In this document: piece by piece, positions 46,203 through 57,630 of the stretch
Position numbering within the stretch: the first letter of the stretch is position 1
How the letters are laid out: every line of letters begins with the position of its first letter
Assembly: GCA_029961685.1 (NCBI GenBank)
Contig: JARWKL010000005.1
Coordinates: 4,656,501 to 4,720,500, forward strand
Length of the DNA: 64,000 bases
Reading direction: 5' to 3'
Origin: Aristolochia californica
Lineage: Eukaryota > Streptophyta > Magnoliopsida > Piperales > Aristolochiaceae
Program-made: the position numbers and the translations under genes
Notes under the pieces: model-generated
The model's database searches: none
The model's input: the letters and a program-made list of their open reading frames with translations, nothing else
Told to the model about the DNA's origin: nothing

Positions 46203-46702
46203 GTATTTGCTATTCTCGGAGAAGAGGCTTCTCTATATACAAACTGGTTGATCATATATAGCCACCAGTAAAACAATCTTGAAAACCATTTTAATCTCCT
46301 TCAAGGCAAAGGTAGCCTTCTATAGCACAGTAAGTATTAGTCTAACATCACAGAAACCACAGAGAGAGAGAGAGAAAAGAAGAAATTTTTTCCTATTTAC
46401 ATTGATGGAGATCAGCTCAATTTATAGATTACAGAGAGATTAAACCGAAGAGAGGATAGTATTTGCTATTTCTGGAGAAGAGGCTTCTCTATATACAAAC
46501 TGGTTGATCATATATAGCCACCAGTAAAACAATCCTGAAAACCATTTTAATCTCCTTCAAGGCAAAGGTCAATATTAGTCTAACATCACAGAAACCAGTA
46601 AGAGAGAGAGAGAGAGAGAGAAGAAGAAAATCTTTCATATTTTCATTGATGGAGATGAGCTCAATTTATAGATTACAGAGAGATTAAACCGAAGAGAGGA
46701 TA
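46203..46702. repeat. tandem duplication of a roughly 250-bp block with AG microsatellites
   Basis: GTATTTGCTATT...GGAGAAGAGGCTTCTCTATATAC at 46203 recurs at 46459 (offset 256), and each unit ends in an AGATTAAACCGAAGAGAGGATA block. Each unit contains an (AG)n run (near 46363 and 46598). A further (AG)n run lies at 46780-46803. Confidence 0.85.
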
Positions 46703-46892
46703 AGAGTTCTCCTTGAGCATCGGTATTATAGTAAGATACGTATCTTTTAAGGTTACGTTCTATCCTTTATCTCTATTAGGAGAGAGAGAGAGAGAGAGAG
46801 AGACTGATAGAGAGCAGTACCTCTTGTTTATCAACAGTTTCGTTAGTGTCAAGGATACAACCTACACTTCTGAGAAGAAATGCTTTAAGTAA

Positions 46893-47030
46893 CTCTTACT
46901 GAGCTTCTCTGCACTCGGGTAGAAACAGCTTTTCGTTCCATGAGAACTTGGCTTAGAGACGTAGCAACGTTGTCACTTATATTTCCATCTGCATTTGCAC
47001 AATCATGAACTTTGATCCTACACCTGCATA
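46893..47030 (-). pseudogene. exon-like minus-strand segment, product unknown
   Basis: After a consensus acceptor on the minus strand (TTTATGCAG, ending near 47026), about 43 codons stay open and read CRIKVHDCANADGNISDNVATS followed by LSQVLMERKAVSTRVQRSS before a TAA near 46890. Composition and codon pattern look protein-coding, but no matching upstream exon was found and I do not recognise the family. It could be a relic. Confidence 0.25.
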
Positions 47031-48066
47031 AAGAAGATACTTGAGATTCCAACAGCTGTGAGAAGCTCTTACAGTACTAATTTCCATCAAAACCGAGAGA
47101 GTTTGTTTTGCAAGAAGCAGTGAAGACATGTGTTGATTTATGTCCTTTTCATAGTCAAATAAAGCTTTCCATCTACCCTTTTAATTCATCACGTTGCTTG
47201 AGAACACTGATCAGAGAAGTGCGAGTTGCTTATTATGGTATATTGAGCTGTTACCTTTACTATTCATAGTCAAGACGATCAAATAATTAGCAACCTCGAT
47301 GAACACTACAAGTATTTCTCCCTCTTATCGGTTATTTCAGGCATTGACAGGCTTCTATTCCAATAACTATCCTAAATGGTAGTGGTAGCTAACACATGCT
47401 ACAGTAACTAGGAGTTCTGAATTTGTTTCAGTGATTAAGCCATTTCTGGGTCTTTACTTTTCTTACTGTTCATCCAAGAACGCCTCTGAAGGTCAAAAAC
47501 CGAGCAAGAAGTACTTTATATGCTTGAAAACCACCCTGATCTATATAATTTCACAGAAAAAAGTATCTTGAAGGAATTAAGATTCTTGGTCTTAACTTAA
47601 AAACTTATTAGCCACTCAAATTCCAAAAAGTTTTTTTACTCTATATCCATTTTGAGTTGCAATCTATATCACAATAAAGTATGTCTCTAATTTTAGTGAA
47701 CATAATTAAGGTTATCGAAAAGCTTTCGGCACAAATTATGGTCGAGGAATACACATCAAGATGCAAAGAATTCGGTTTCCTGAAGTGAGAAAAAATACCG
47801 CTTTAGTATTGTGCCTTCATCTTTTCGAACACATTCGCTTTGGTAGGATAACCACAGTTGAAAATTTTTAAATGTTTCCTAATAAAATTTCTTATATCAC
47901 TCTTAACTGCATTATGGTGAGTGCTTCTACAAACTCTTATATATGGGGGTTGATATCTCTATGTAATAAAAGGAACATAAAATATATCATAATTATAACT
48001 CATGTCACTCACTCACTCAGTTACAATAGATGCTACTCATACTACTTCAACATAAGGCAATATGGT
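47031..48066. other. gene-free spacer
   Basis: No coding region, repeat pair or recognised motif. Confidence 0.3.
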
Positions 48067-48480
48067 TAAGGGTGGGCAAGGATCGGATTCGGGTCTAGTT
48101 TTTGAGAACCTAAATCCGATCCCAAAACCTAAACACCATCTCGGCAACTTTGGTCCCTATTCTTGTTTCAACCTCAACTTGTTCCTAGTTCAACCCATGG
48201 TCTAATCTACTATTTATTTATTTCATATTATAAAACTTATAAATAATAATATGAAAAAATATTATATTGTATAAATAAATAATAAGAATAAATATACCTA
48301 AAACTAAAAATTCTCTTTTTATTTTAAATATATAATTATAATTTTAAAAATGATATATAAGTCTAATAGGCTAGGTTAGACTTATGGTGAGGCCAGGTTT
48401 AGTAAAACTCATTCCCAACCCAAAGTTTTCAAGTTAGGTTGAAGTAAAAGTCCAAAATTGGCAAGTTCTTGGCACATCTA
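48067..48480. mobile_element. possible hAT-like remnant
   Basis: The left end TAAGGGTGGGCAAG followed by CGGATTCGGGTC resembles hAT subterminal sequence. The right side ends ...TTGGCAAGTTCTTGGCACATCTA, whose complement TAGATGTGCCAAG is a weak match to the left end. No 8-bp duplication. Low confidence. Confidence 0.3.
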
Positions 48481-49273
48481 TCATTTATTGCTTGCCTCGT
48501 GAAGCTAATGGTGGAGAGGTGATGTTAGTGTGTAGGGAATGTTGATGGTGAAAGTATTTCACTAGCGAAATTCACAACAATTCGTTAGTGAATTACCTAG
48601 TGAATTCACTTTGGCTCGTTCTTATGAAAAATGAGCGACAGTAGAATTCCTTCCCTTTAATGAATTCTCTCTCTCCTGCAACCTGCATCTTCTTGCCCTC
48701 GCTCACCCTGTATTTGTCTCTCCTCTCACTGTTCTTTCCATTGCACTTTTCATTGTACACACTAACACAAAAATAATACTCTCTAAGGAAAATAGATCAC
48801 CTTGGAATTCACTTTCATTTTTCCTAGGTGATCTACTTTGCAAGTAGACTTCAGACTGATTTCATTCACAATTCTCATTTAAGATCCCTCCTTTAAACCA
48901 ACAAAACCTAAGGGCAGCAAGAATGGCATGGGGTCACCATAGGGACCTGCATGGATTCCTTCTGATTCGGGTTCCACCATGACGATTATTAAGCCCATAA
49001 TAAACCGGGCTTTTCTGCAAATTAGTGAGGCAATCATACATCGAAACCAAGATTTTCTGCCACAATAACCTAGAATACTGGGACTTATCAACACAGAGAA
49101 CTGCTCTCTCATATTGGAGCAACAACCATGTCTTGCATTACTCAAATATAAATATAAATTTAACAATATATTGGAAATACCTAACATCTCAAAAATTGTG
49201 AATCTCTTTATTTGAAGGAGAAAACACCATCTCTACATCCCTTAAAAATGGTGATTGACAGATTAGTCGAAGT
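48481..49273. other. spacer downstream of TL17
   Basis: Includes a cluster of near-repeats around TTAGTGAATTNNCTAGTGAATTCACT (48555-48612). The part adjoining 49273 is probably TL17 3' UTR. No gene is recognised. Confidence 0.35.
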
Positions 49274-51865
49274 TTAATCGCAAAGTAATGTCTCCCGAGT
49301 AGCATTTCCTGTTGTTGGATTTACCCTAGAAGACAAGGAAGCCATAGAACCAAGCCAGATATTGATGTCATTAAAATGTAACAACTAAAAAAACAGAACA
49401 AATCAAGTAATCGACATTTTTTACTTATAAACCTTACCCATCAGCATCTTTACAAAGGTATTCACGCTGGTCTCCTCTCAAAGGTACATCTGTGAAGTCT
49501 TAGGGCATGCAATAAGAAAATTGTCAAATTCCACAGGCAGAGAGAGGTGATGATCTGCGAAACTTAATATAAGACAGCAAGTATGCCTATACCTGCGCCA
49601 GTTATTTTGGCTCCCCTGAAGGAAGTGTTTCCTGTAGCAAGTGCCCCCTCTAGGTTTGCATTGGTTAAATTTGCCTGCATAGTCATTGGAAAGGTGAATA
49701 AGAGAATTGACAAAAGATACCTCTCTTTCACCCCTTAAGTTTAAATTTGAACTTAGCAGTACTACTTTGGTTTCAGTTAGTGCACAGTACTTAAAGTCCA
49801 TAAACTGATTAACTAAAACATCACAAGTGAATTGTGGATGAAACTGATTTGTTCAGTCCCCTGGGGATCTAACTCCAATGAAGCGAAGGTTTGGTCTCAA
49901 CACACAGGGTGTGCATTGGCTTGGAAGACCCCCATTGAAGAGTCTCAATAAGGAAGACGAAGATAGCCAAGAAACTTTAGTAACTGGATGGGTGGCCATT
50001 GCAAACAGCGTTGCCAAAGTGGGCAAAGCATTTTGGTAAGACATGAAGGCCATCAACTGCAATCATATAAATTTCTAACCTATAAAATTTTTGGACAATG
50101 ACTGAAGCATCCAATGCAAGGTTTCTCCCACCAGGACTGAGGGACCCAACTTGGGGACCATGAAAATAGATCAGGATCACCCAAATAGGGTTTGAGCCTC
50201 CCAGGTCCAGACACCAGACTCCAGGTGAGTAGAGGTGACTTAAGCATTTATGTAGGGAAAGTAAATTGACTCCTAGGCCTGACCTGCCTCCTCCCAATGC
50301 AGGTCAACATGGCCAAGTCACGGGTTGACCCCTTAAGAGTTGCAAAACCATTATCTGATGACCTTCAGTTTATAGGCATGGGATGTTACTTGAAGGAATG
50401 ACAAATGTAGGGCAGTAAAGTTCATCTTTGACAAAACCCAGCATCATAATAAAAGGAAAAGCAACAAAATTTAAAGACCGAAATAAAAGTAGCACAAGAG
50501 TATTGATTAGTGGAAATTGAAGAAAACATATGCAGTTGATCAGGCTAATGCCCACTAGAATTGAAAGCACCTTTGTTATGTTTGCCAGTGATAAATCTGC
50601 TCCTCTCAGATCAGCATCAGAAAGATTGGCACCTGCACATCTTACAAGAATGCTGTATTACTTCAAAATGACATTAAGAAAAACCCAGTTCTGTTGCATC
50701 AAAAGACTGTTAAAATGTTTTATTCTAAGAATATCTACGATTCTAATTAATAATTTTGAATAATTTTTAAAACACCAAACTAATATAAAACCTTAAACTG
50801 AAGTAGAAGCAGTGGAAAAAAATACCTGTTAAATCAGCATCAAAGAAACTAGCACCCAGTAGCTTTGCGCCCTTAAAGTTGGCTTGGCGTAGGATTGACT
50901 GGGAGATTCCAAAAAAATAACAAATCTTAGGAATTTGTGTCTTTTGCTAACACAAAGCATAATTTAATAAAGTGTGATCAGTAATTCTTATACTATGTGG
51001 CCTACTAGTGGCAAAGGTCAAGCAGGAATAAGATTACGATTGTACCAAATGTCATACCGTTTTAAAGTCCTGTTTGATCAGACTCTTCCCACTGAAATCT
51101 TTTCCAGTAAGATCCTGTCCCCTGGTAACTTCAGAGCCGTACGGGCCTCCTCCCTTCACAAAAATGACAATGAAAATCTAGAAATGCAGAACTTAAAACA
51201 GAGAAACTACAAATACTTAATCATGATTCACTTTAACAACAATGAGAAATTGGACATGGGCCTCATGCAAAACTATAAGTTCAGTATTGAGAATTCAGCA
51301 CGTCAAAGGGTTGTGGAAGGTCAAATTTTACATCTACATAGAGGAGGCGACTTAGTCAACAAGGTATTCACAAATACAAAGTTCCAGACCAGAAGCTAAT
51401 TCACTAACCAATGAATCTCGACACACAAGAATGATGCCTACCATTGTCAAAGTGTTGTTTCTTTTCGCTATCTTGTGACGTTTATTAATTTCAAAAGAAA
51501 AATGAATACCTTGAAGGCAGCAGCAGGATCAGCGAAGCAGAGGGACGCCCCAACCGCAGCAAGAAGACCCACCTGAGCGACGCATAACCCCAAAGACGTA
51601 AATAGTTTCTCTGGATTTTCGACAATTTGCAAAGAGCCCTGTAAATGCAAGCCAAGTTCATCAAAATGCCAGACCAAAATTAAGGAATAATCATCCCAAA
51701 AAAGGAGAGGATTATTACAGGCTGTTGTTCTCGAAGCGTAACATGGGGACGACGAGAGCCCGACGCTTTGATGGTCCGAAGAGATTTAAAGGAGGGAAAC
51801 CAATTGGGCGCAGGCTTGGAAAGAAGGGGCGACACGTTGAGAGCAGGAGCCATGGCGGCACTCAT
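49274..51865 (-). CDS. TL17: thylakoid lumenal 17.4-kDa pentapeptide-repeat protein
   Basis: Chloroplast lumen protein of unknown biochemical role. Eight exons on the minus strand: 51865-51719, 51638-51510, 51153-51058, 50898-50826, 50632-50571, 49674-49593, 49498-49438 and 49325-49274. All are GT-AG and in frame, giving 233 residues, close to the Arabidopsis protein (about 236). Residues 1-50 are Ser/Pro/Arg-rich like a transit peptide. A hydrophobic run (about 69-88) ending in ADPAAAF looks like a lumen-targeting signal with an Ala-rich cleavage site. The mature part holds tandem A(N/D)LXX pentapeptides (ANFKG, ADLTG, ANLSD, ADLRG, ADLSL, ANLTN, ANLEG) at about 125-200. These build a right-handed quadrilateral beta helix. 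The end REYLC...VNPTTGNATR matches the family as I recall it. No lesion is seen. A second in-frame ATG lies at 51853. Confidence 0.93.
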
Positions 51866-52140
51866 ACAGGCGAAGCCAAGTGTCTATTTTCCCTTATCCG
51901 AAAAAAATTGCTAAAGCCTGGGTCCCGCTTCCAAGATTTCCTGCACGAGCGCCGCGTGCGTAATCTGCGAAAGTGGGTTCCCTAAGGTAGACGTCAAAAT
52001 TATTTTAATAAATAATTTTAAAAAAATTAATTAATTTGAATTTCTTCTAGAAATTTTATTTATATAAATTTGTTGACAGAGATGCATGGCTGAGGATAGT
52101 CTGAAGGATAGATCGGAGCTCTAGTTGTCTTTCCTTCAGC
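51866..52140. other. upstream region of TL17
   Basis: Short spacer holding the likely TL17 promoter and 5' UTR on the minus strand. No clear TATA box. Confidence 0.35.
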
Positions 52141-52145
52141 TCTCA

Positions 52146-52390
52146 CTATTCAGCATTTAGTTCATCCATGGCTTCCTCAAACCTCTGGAGTCGATCGGAG
52201 GATGAAGAGGCGGCGTCGGTGCCCTTCCTCTTGACAAACTCGTATTGATCTCCTTGAGACAGGTTCAGGCTTTTTCCTGAATGGGAGTCTTCTATGGGGA
52301 TCCATCGACCTCTCCACTTGTCAAATCTGAATTTGCCAACTTTGGTTTCCCCTATGCTCATCATCTTCATTATCTCGACGTTCTCCTCAT
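52146..52390 (-). CDS. unrecognised minus-strand open frame
   Basis: A minus-strand frame from about 52390 to a stop at 52146 (first ATG at 52370, 74 residues) is hydrophilic and protein-like, with FRFDKWRGRWIPIED and a Glu-rich end ERF-like (RLQRFEEAMDELN). I do not recognise the family. No splice partner is evident, although the open frame continues a little upstream of the ATG. It may be the 3' exon of a lost gene or a retroelement piece. It lies 440 bp from the receiver end of the decayed ethylene receptor but shows no similarity to it. Confidence 0.3.
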
Positions 52391-52829
52391 CAGTGATTCA
52401 ACTCTGAAGTTGTTGCACTAATGGAAATCTGTCAGCTCATGAGCTAATGCCCATAAAGTAGCTGAAGTCTATTACCGTGTGCTGTGTAATCCCCCATAGC
52501 CAAAAAAATTCCATCGTGAAAATGTTCCCTTCCTCTGATTGAGGATGTGGGTCACAATCTCCATAACAAAACGTAATAACTCCATACCGAACTACATGAT
52601 CTTGATCTCGTACGAGCTATCGACTGCCTGGCCTAACACTAAGGAATCATACCAAGAGGCTTTCTCCTTCCCCTACTTCTTGAATCTTGCCAGTTTGATA
52701 GGTGAAATGCAATATATTTTCAGCTAAAACTCTATATTTTTCTAAAAATTCCAATCAGGGATGGCTAAACGGTGCCGTTTTCTGTATGGAATCAAAAGAA
52801 TACCTTGTTTGTTCTTACTTTTGTCAGTC
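52391..52829. other. spacer downstream of the ethylene receptor relic
   Basis: No recognised coding or repeat structure. Confidence 0.3.
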
Positions 52830-53348
52830 TCAATATGGAAGATGATGAGCAACAACTGATTGGTGAGCGATTCTCTGTAGTTCTTCCATTTCTTGCAGTA
52901 TAACCAAATTGGACACAACATCATGGACTCCATTTTGCAGACATCTGTGACGGGTTTATTGCAGATTACTAATCAGCAGCCAACTTCCTGAACACAACTT
53001 TCTTATACGGGATGACATCTCATGGATGTTTTCCTCAAGAAGGTGGAGATCGATCAGAAGAAGCTGAAACTCATCACTGTCCAGACGAAGTGTCCAAACA
53101 TCGTTACCAAGATGAGATGACCGATAAAAGACAAACCAATTTCTCAAACAGTTCTGTATAATAGATTGACTGAAGCCATTACTGTCAACAAGAAGAATGC
53201 CATTATTTTGTAATAGGGAGAGGCCACTTTTTTTACCGTATTTTGGCCTATTAAGAGCTCCCTCTGATCTTCTGAGGGAATCTGATTGTCAAGCTCATTT
53301 TTCTATCCTGACTCAAGCTTGGAGAGGCTGATCACTCATCCTTCATGA
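52830..53348 (-). pseudogene. ethylene receptor relic, 3' exons: kinase end and receiver domain
   Basis: Minus strand. After an acceptor TTTCTACATGCAG (ending 53349) the sequence aligns with the last kinase block of ETR2/EIN4-type receptors (LM...P...MSLTIRF for the usual QSM-LVLRF). It then aligns with the receiver domain: GILLVDSNGFSQ, FQLLLIDLHL with the phospho-acceptor-type Asp, SRIRKL, and after a stop RCLQNGVHDVVSNLVILQEM for the usual RC-Q-G--G-I-KPV-L. In-frame stops occur after LMKDE, near 53250 and after SNLQ. The acidic pocket and the conserved Lys of the receiver are lost. The piece ends at a stop at 52830-52832, the expected protein end. Confidence 0.75.
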
Positions 53349-56300
53349 GCTGCATGTAGAAAGAAAGCATTAGTTTATATATTTGGCCGTGCCAGCAGCT
53401 ATTTGGAAAGGAAACCAGCATAACAAAACCCATACCCATATCTTTTGTGAGATTAGATTTTTATATTCTGAGAGGCAAACAGCTAAAGAATACCAAAAAG
53501 ATGATTTAACTTGCATTAAATTGATCTCTTCAATTCACAACAAATAATATGGATGCAATAGAGGTGGTCATCCTAGAACTTAGTTGATATGTCTATAATG
53601 GTAAGTCTTCCCAAGTTCCATCGGTGCACCCAACACTCAACACCTGCAGAACACACATATAAAGGCCCCAAAATTTGTCCACAATCTAACAGGTCAGACT
53701 AGATTCCTGCTATGAGTGTCACATCCTCACAGAATTCTCCCAAAAATATGCTGCATAATTTCTCTTTGAAAGTAAAGTTTGACATTATTTGCTTGTAAGA
53801 GCTATCATGGTGATTTGCCTATAGCAGTAGTCCCATCTTGACCTGGATTTCCGAACATCAGGTGTGAGAAATCTGTGAACTTGTTTTATATTTCCAAACG
53901 AGTGCAAGACCAGTCATGTGACATATAGCATGTGCAATTGGCACAAGAGACTCTTTTAAGGATGACAAGACATCATAGATAAATTGTGTCTATGTAATAC
54001 ACTCTCACTAAAGTACACAGAAAACTAACAGAATTTAACAAACACAGGAACATTATATATTCCCACTTCTTGGTGGGAACAAACTTATATCAAGAGATTC
54101 AAGACAATCAACAACGATCTAAATCAGGAAAATGGCAAAATGGCAAGCTCATGTGACCTAAAAAAGTATGATATCAACACTAAATAGATTGCTCTAATCA
54201 AATAAACGACTAGGGTCATCACCACTTCAACAAACAAAAAAAAAAAAAAAAAAGACTAGGGATATGACGGTTACTAAGTTAATATTTGTCATAAATTGGT
54301 GTGCTAATCAGTACAAAATTCTTGCGGCTTTTGTGCTCACTTTTTCTCTTCTGCTGTCTGGCAACAAATAAGATTCCACTGGATAAGAAAACGGGCAAAA
54401 AAAAAAAAAAAAAAGAACTACAGTTTAGGGGTTAGGGTGAGGTGGGAAAACTACCCGGCATTTATGTTATACAAAGCACTAAAAATACATTATTTTTAAC
54501 ATATTATAATTTATATAAAGCTTCATTTTTAGTGGATATATTAAACTTACTTATCTCAACGATTATTGTTTTTAACGTGTTAAGAAATCTACAAATCCTC
54601 AGTAACTAAAGAGATCAATTAAAAGTTATTAGTTTGAAAAGCAAACATGAGCTCACCGTACTGTGGTTTTGGAAGTGAGAAATGGGGCTAAGTTTAAAAC
54701 CCACATCATAGAATGGGGTAAGGTTGATTGGTTTGAAACAACGACCTGGAACCTGCCCTGCTGCCATTCCAAAAAAGGAAATAAGATAAAACAAAATTAA
54801 AAAGAAGAATAGGCTCCAGAAGAAAAATGGTAAGAGTGGTCTAGAAATGACCACACATGATATCAGGTTGAAGATCAGTTAGTAGATTGTATACAAATGC
54901 ATATGCTAACAGCTGAAAGTAGGAAATATGAAAATACTAATATTTAGCTTGATGGACTCAAAACTGATTATTTAGTAATTGCCAAAACTCTGGGTGGAAC
55001 CATTAATGCAAAGTCAGTCCTAAGAGCAATAGTGGGGCTAGGGAGAGACTCAAAGGGATTGGACTCATCATGAAGGTTAGGAAGTTGCTCTTAGTTATGA
55101 TCACTTGGATTTCCATACCCTTCGAAGATCTGCACCAAAACATTGCAAAACCCTGTCCTAGACAGGATGTTCTAACTTCAATGCTAATGCCCAATGGTGC
55201 AAGGGCAAGAACAGGTAGGCATAAAAACTTGAGTTTGTAAGTTATGCACTAGATTGTCCCACCTAACAGAGATTACCCATAGATTTCACGAATTCATTGG
55301 TCAATGCAAACTTTATGGTGGCTTGTGCCTTGTTGACAAATTCTGTCAACATCCTGGCCATGACATTTGAAGGTAGCATTTCCAGCAGAAGAATGCATGT
55401 AAAAATGACACTAAGAAATATACACTTTAGTAAACAAGTAAAAAAAAAAATACAAGTAAAAATATCAAGATAAATGATTAAGAGTTGGTTATATAAAAAC
55501 TCTTATGCAGAGGTTTTAAGTTCTATCCTACTTGTTTCTACACAAAGACACGAATATGACATCTTATACCTTAAGAGTGACTTGAACTCAAAGATCTTAA
55601 ATTAAGAAACCCTCTACATGGGCCATTCAGGTAAAGGCTCCACCCACTGAGAGGTTTTAATCACTACTAAGTTAGCATCTTGTGCAATCCTTCATCTATT
55701 TGAACCACCAAAATTAGTTAATAGTCACATTTTTGGTAAGATTAAGCTCAGGAGAGAGACAACCAACAAGAACCACAAAGTATATGGACAGGATGTCCGG
55801 ATTTACAGAAAATACAATGATCAAAGCAGAAAATCACACGTTTCAAGAAATCATTCATGGCATCCTATTTTCTTAATTTCATCATCCCATTGAATTTAAC
55901 AAGGGAAAAGATAGGAAAGAAAATTGAAATTCATGTTAGCCTGCATAGTATTGCAGATCTTCTGAATGATCATTGCATCCATAAGATCATTCACACTTCC
56001 TTCCGCTTTATTTCAGGATCACCAAGACTAGATGTTTAAACTAAATGAATACTATTAGTAGGAATAATCTCAAATAGATATAATGTCAAGAATAATCCTA
56101 TGGTTATTAGTTGGGAAAAGGCTTATTTAACTTCAGCTAGTCATTTTGGGATGGACTTGGGCCAAACTTCAACAAAGTACTCAAGTAGGTCTTAGTTGAG
56201 AAAAGGCATCCTAATTTGAGCTAGTCGTTTTGGAATGAACCTGGACCCAACTTTAACAAACATCAATAGATTTTTTAATGATCTCTCGGCTTTTTAGTGA

Positions 56301-57630
56301 ACTATTCATAGTATACATTTTCTTTAATTTGATGTCTTTTGTTGACAATGTCATCAATCTTTCATGGCTTTCTCAAATTCAATTCCTCGCTTCCTATTAA
56401 GGAAAACCCTTTTAACACATTCCACCATCCACAAACACCTTACCTATGACCTCAGATCTATTGACCATCTGTCAAGACTCTCCTCTAATACTGACTTCAC
56501 CATCCATACACTACGCCTCTCCAATTTCCCACAGAAAATGCATAGATAAGAACCAATATTGACAGACATGTATAGGAGTCAGACACAGAATATTAACTAT
56601 CCAACTGGCAAGGTAACTTCATCATAGCCATATTAGATTTGCATTCTGCATAGGGATCCTACCTCAAAGATTTCTATTTCCAAATATCCCACATTGAATA
56701 TTCTTAAAGAGAATAATGTGTAATTAGAAGGATAAAACTACCAAAAGAAAATAAAAATAAAAAAAGGGATCCAAGAATACTTCAGAATTGCACCTATTAA
56801 TGAAAAAATAAGAGAAGATTGAGATGGATGGACATGTACAACATATATCTAATAAAGCACCAACTAAAAGCGTCTCATCATTACAACTGAATGGACCAAT
56901 AAAAAGTGAACAAAGGATAATACTAACACGGATAAAATGAGTACTAAATAATTGAAAAGGGAAAAATCTAACAAATGATCTGAAATATGATTGTCAAGAT
57001 GGTGGGACAGCTGACTCCAACTAAGTTGATGACTGCAAGGCAAACAAGCATTGTCTTGGTGTAGAGAACTCTCTTATTCAAATAAAGCAAAAAATAAAAA
57101 AAAATAAAAATGAAATCAAAGATTACAAAAAACCATGACAGAGAACAAGAACTCGTTATTCAATACAGCACAAACAACCAAATCAAGGATTACCAAAAAC
57201 GTTGATAGAGAATAACAAGAATGCCTCAGGGATGTTTAGCACTGTGAAAGTCAAGTATTAGTGATCGTAAGCTCATAGTACAATTTGCAGAGGAATGACC
57301 ATCTAGTGAGGACAAAGCAACCACACAAAAGCTTGATCTGCAAATTTTATTCCCAGATATTTGAAAGAATTGCAGGAAATAATGGTTTTCTTATGCAAGC
57401 AAATAGGTTCAGAACTGAATTCATAATGTACATCCAATTAAAGCATCAAACATGCAGAACAACACGAAAAAGTAATTTCAAAAGGGTCAACAATTGATAG
57501 AGAACTAGGGCTTCTCAAGTAATTTGTCTGAGCCAACTTTGGCACATTAAAAGACTAGATCCTTCAGTATCACATTTCCTACTCATTTGCATCAAGAGTT
57601 CAAACCAACTTCTTTTTTGTCACTTCTTAC
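53349..57630 (-). other. 4.3-kb intron-like region of the ethylene receptor relic
   Basis: Bounded by a GT at 57629-57630 and an AG at 53349-53350 (minus strand). Contains AT-rich DNA, poly-A tracts (about 54236-54253, 54395-54413), an imperfect tandem repeat of about 76 bp (56113-56265, GTTGGGAAAAGGC.../GTTGAGAAAAGGC...) and a 68-bp one (57110-57215). No other gene is recognised. Introns of ETR2-type genes are usually far shorter, so insertions are likely. Confidence 0.45.

Noticed and set aside
51725..51985. 86-codon plus-strand frame opposite TL17 exon 1
   Set aside because: Shadow of the TL17 transit-peptide exon on the other strand; no independent support.
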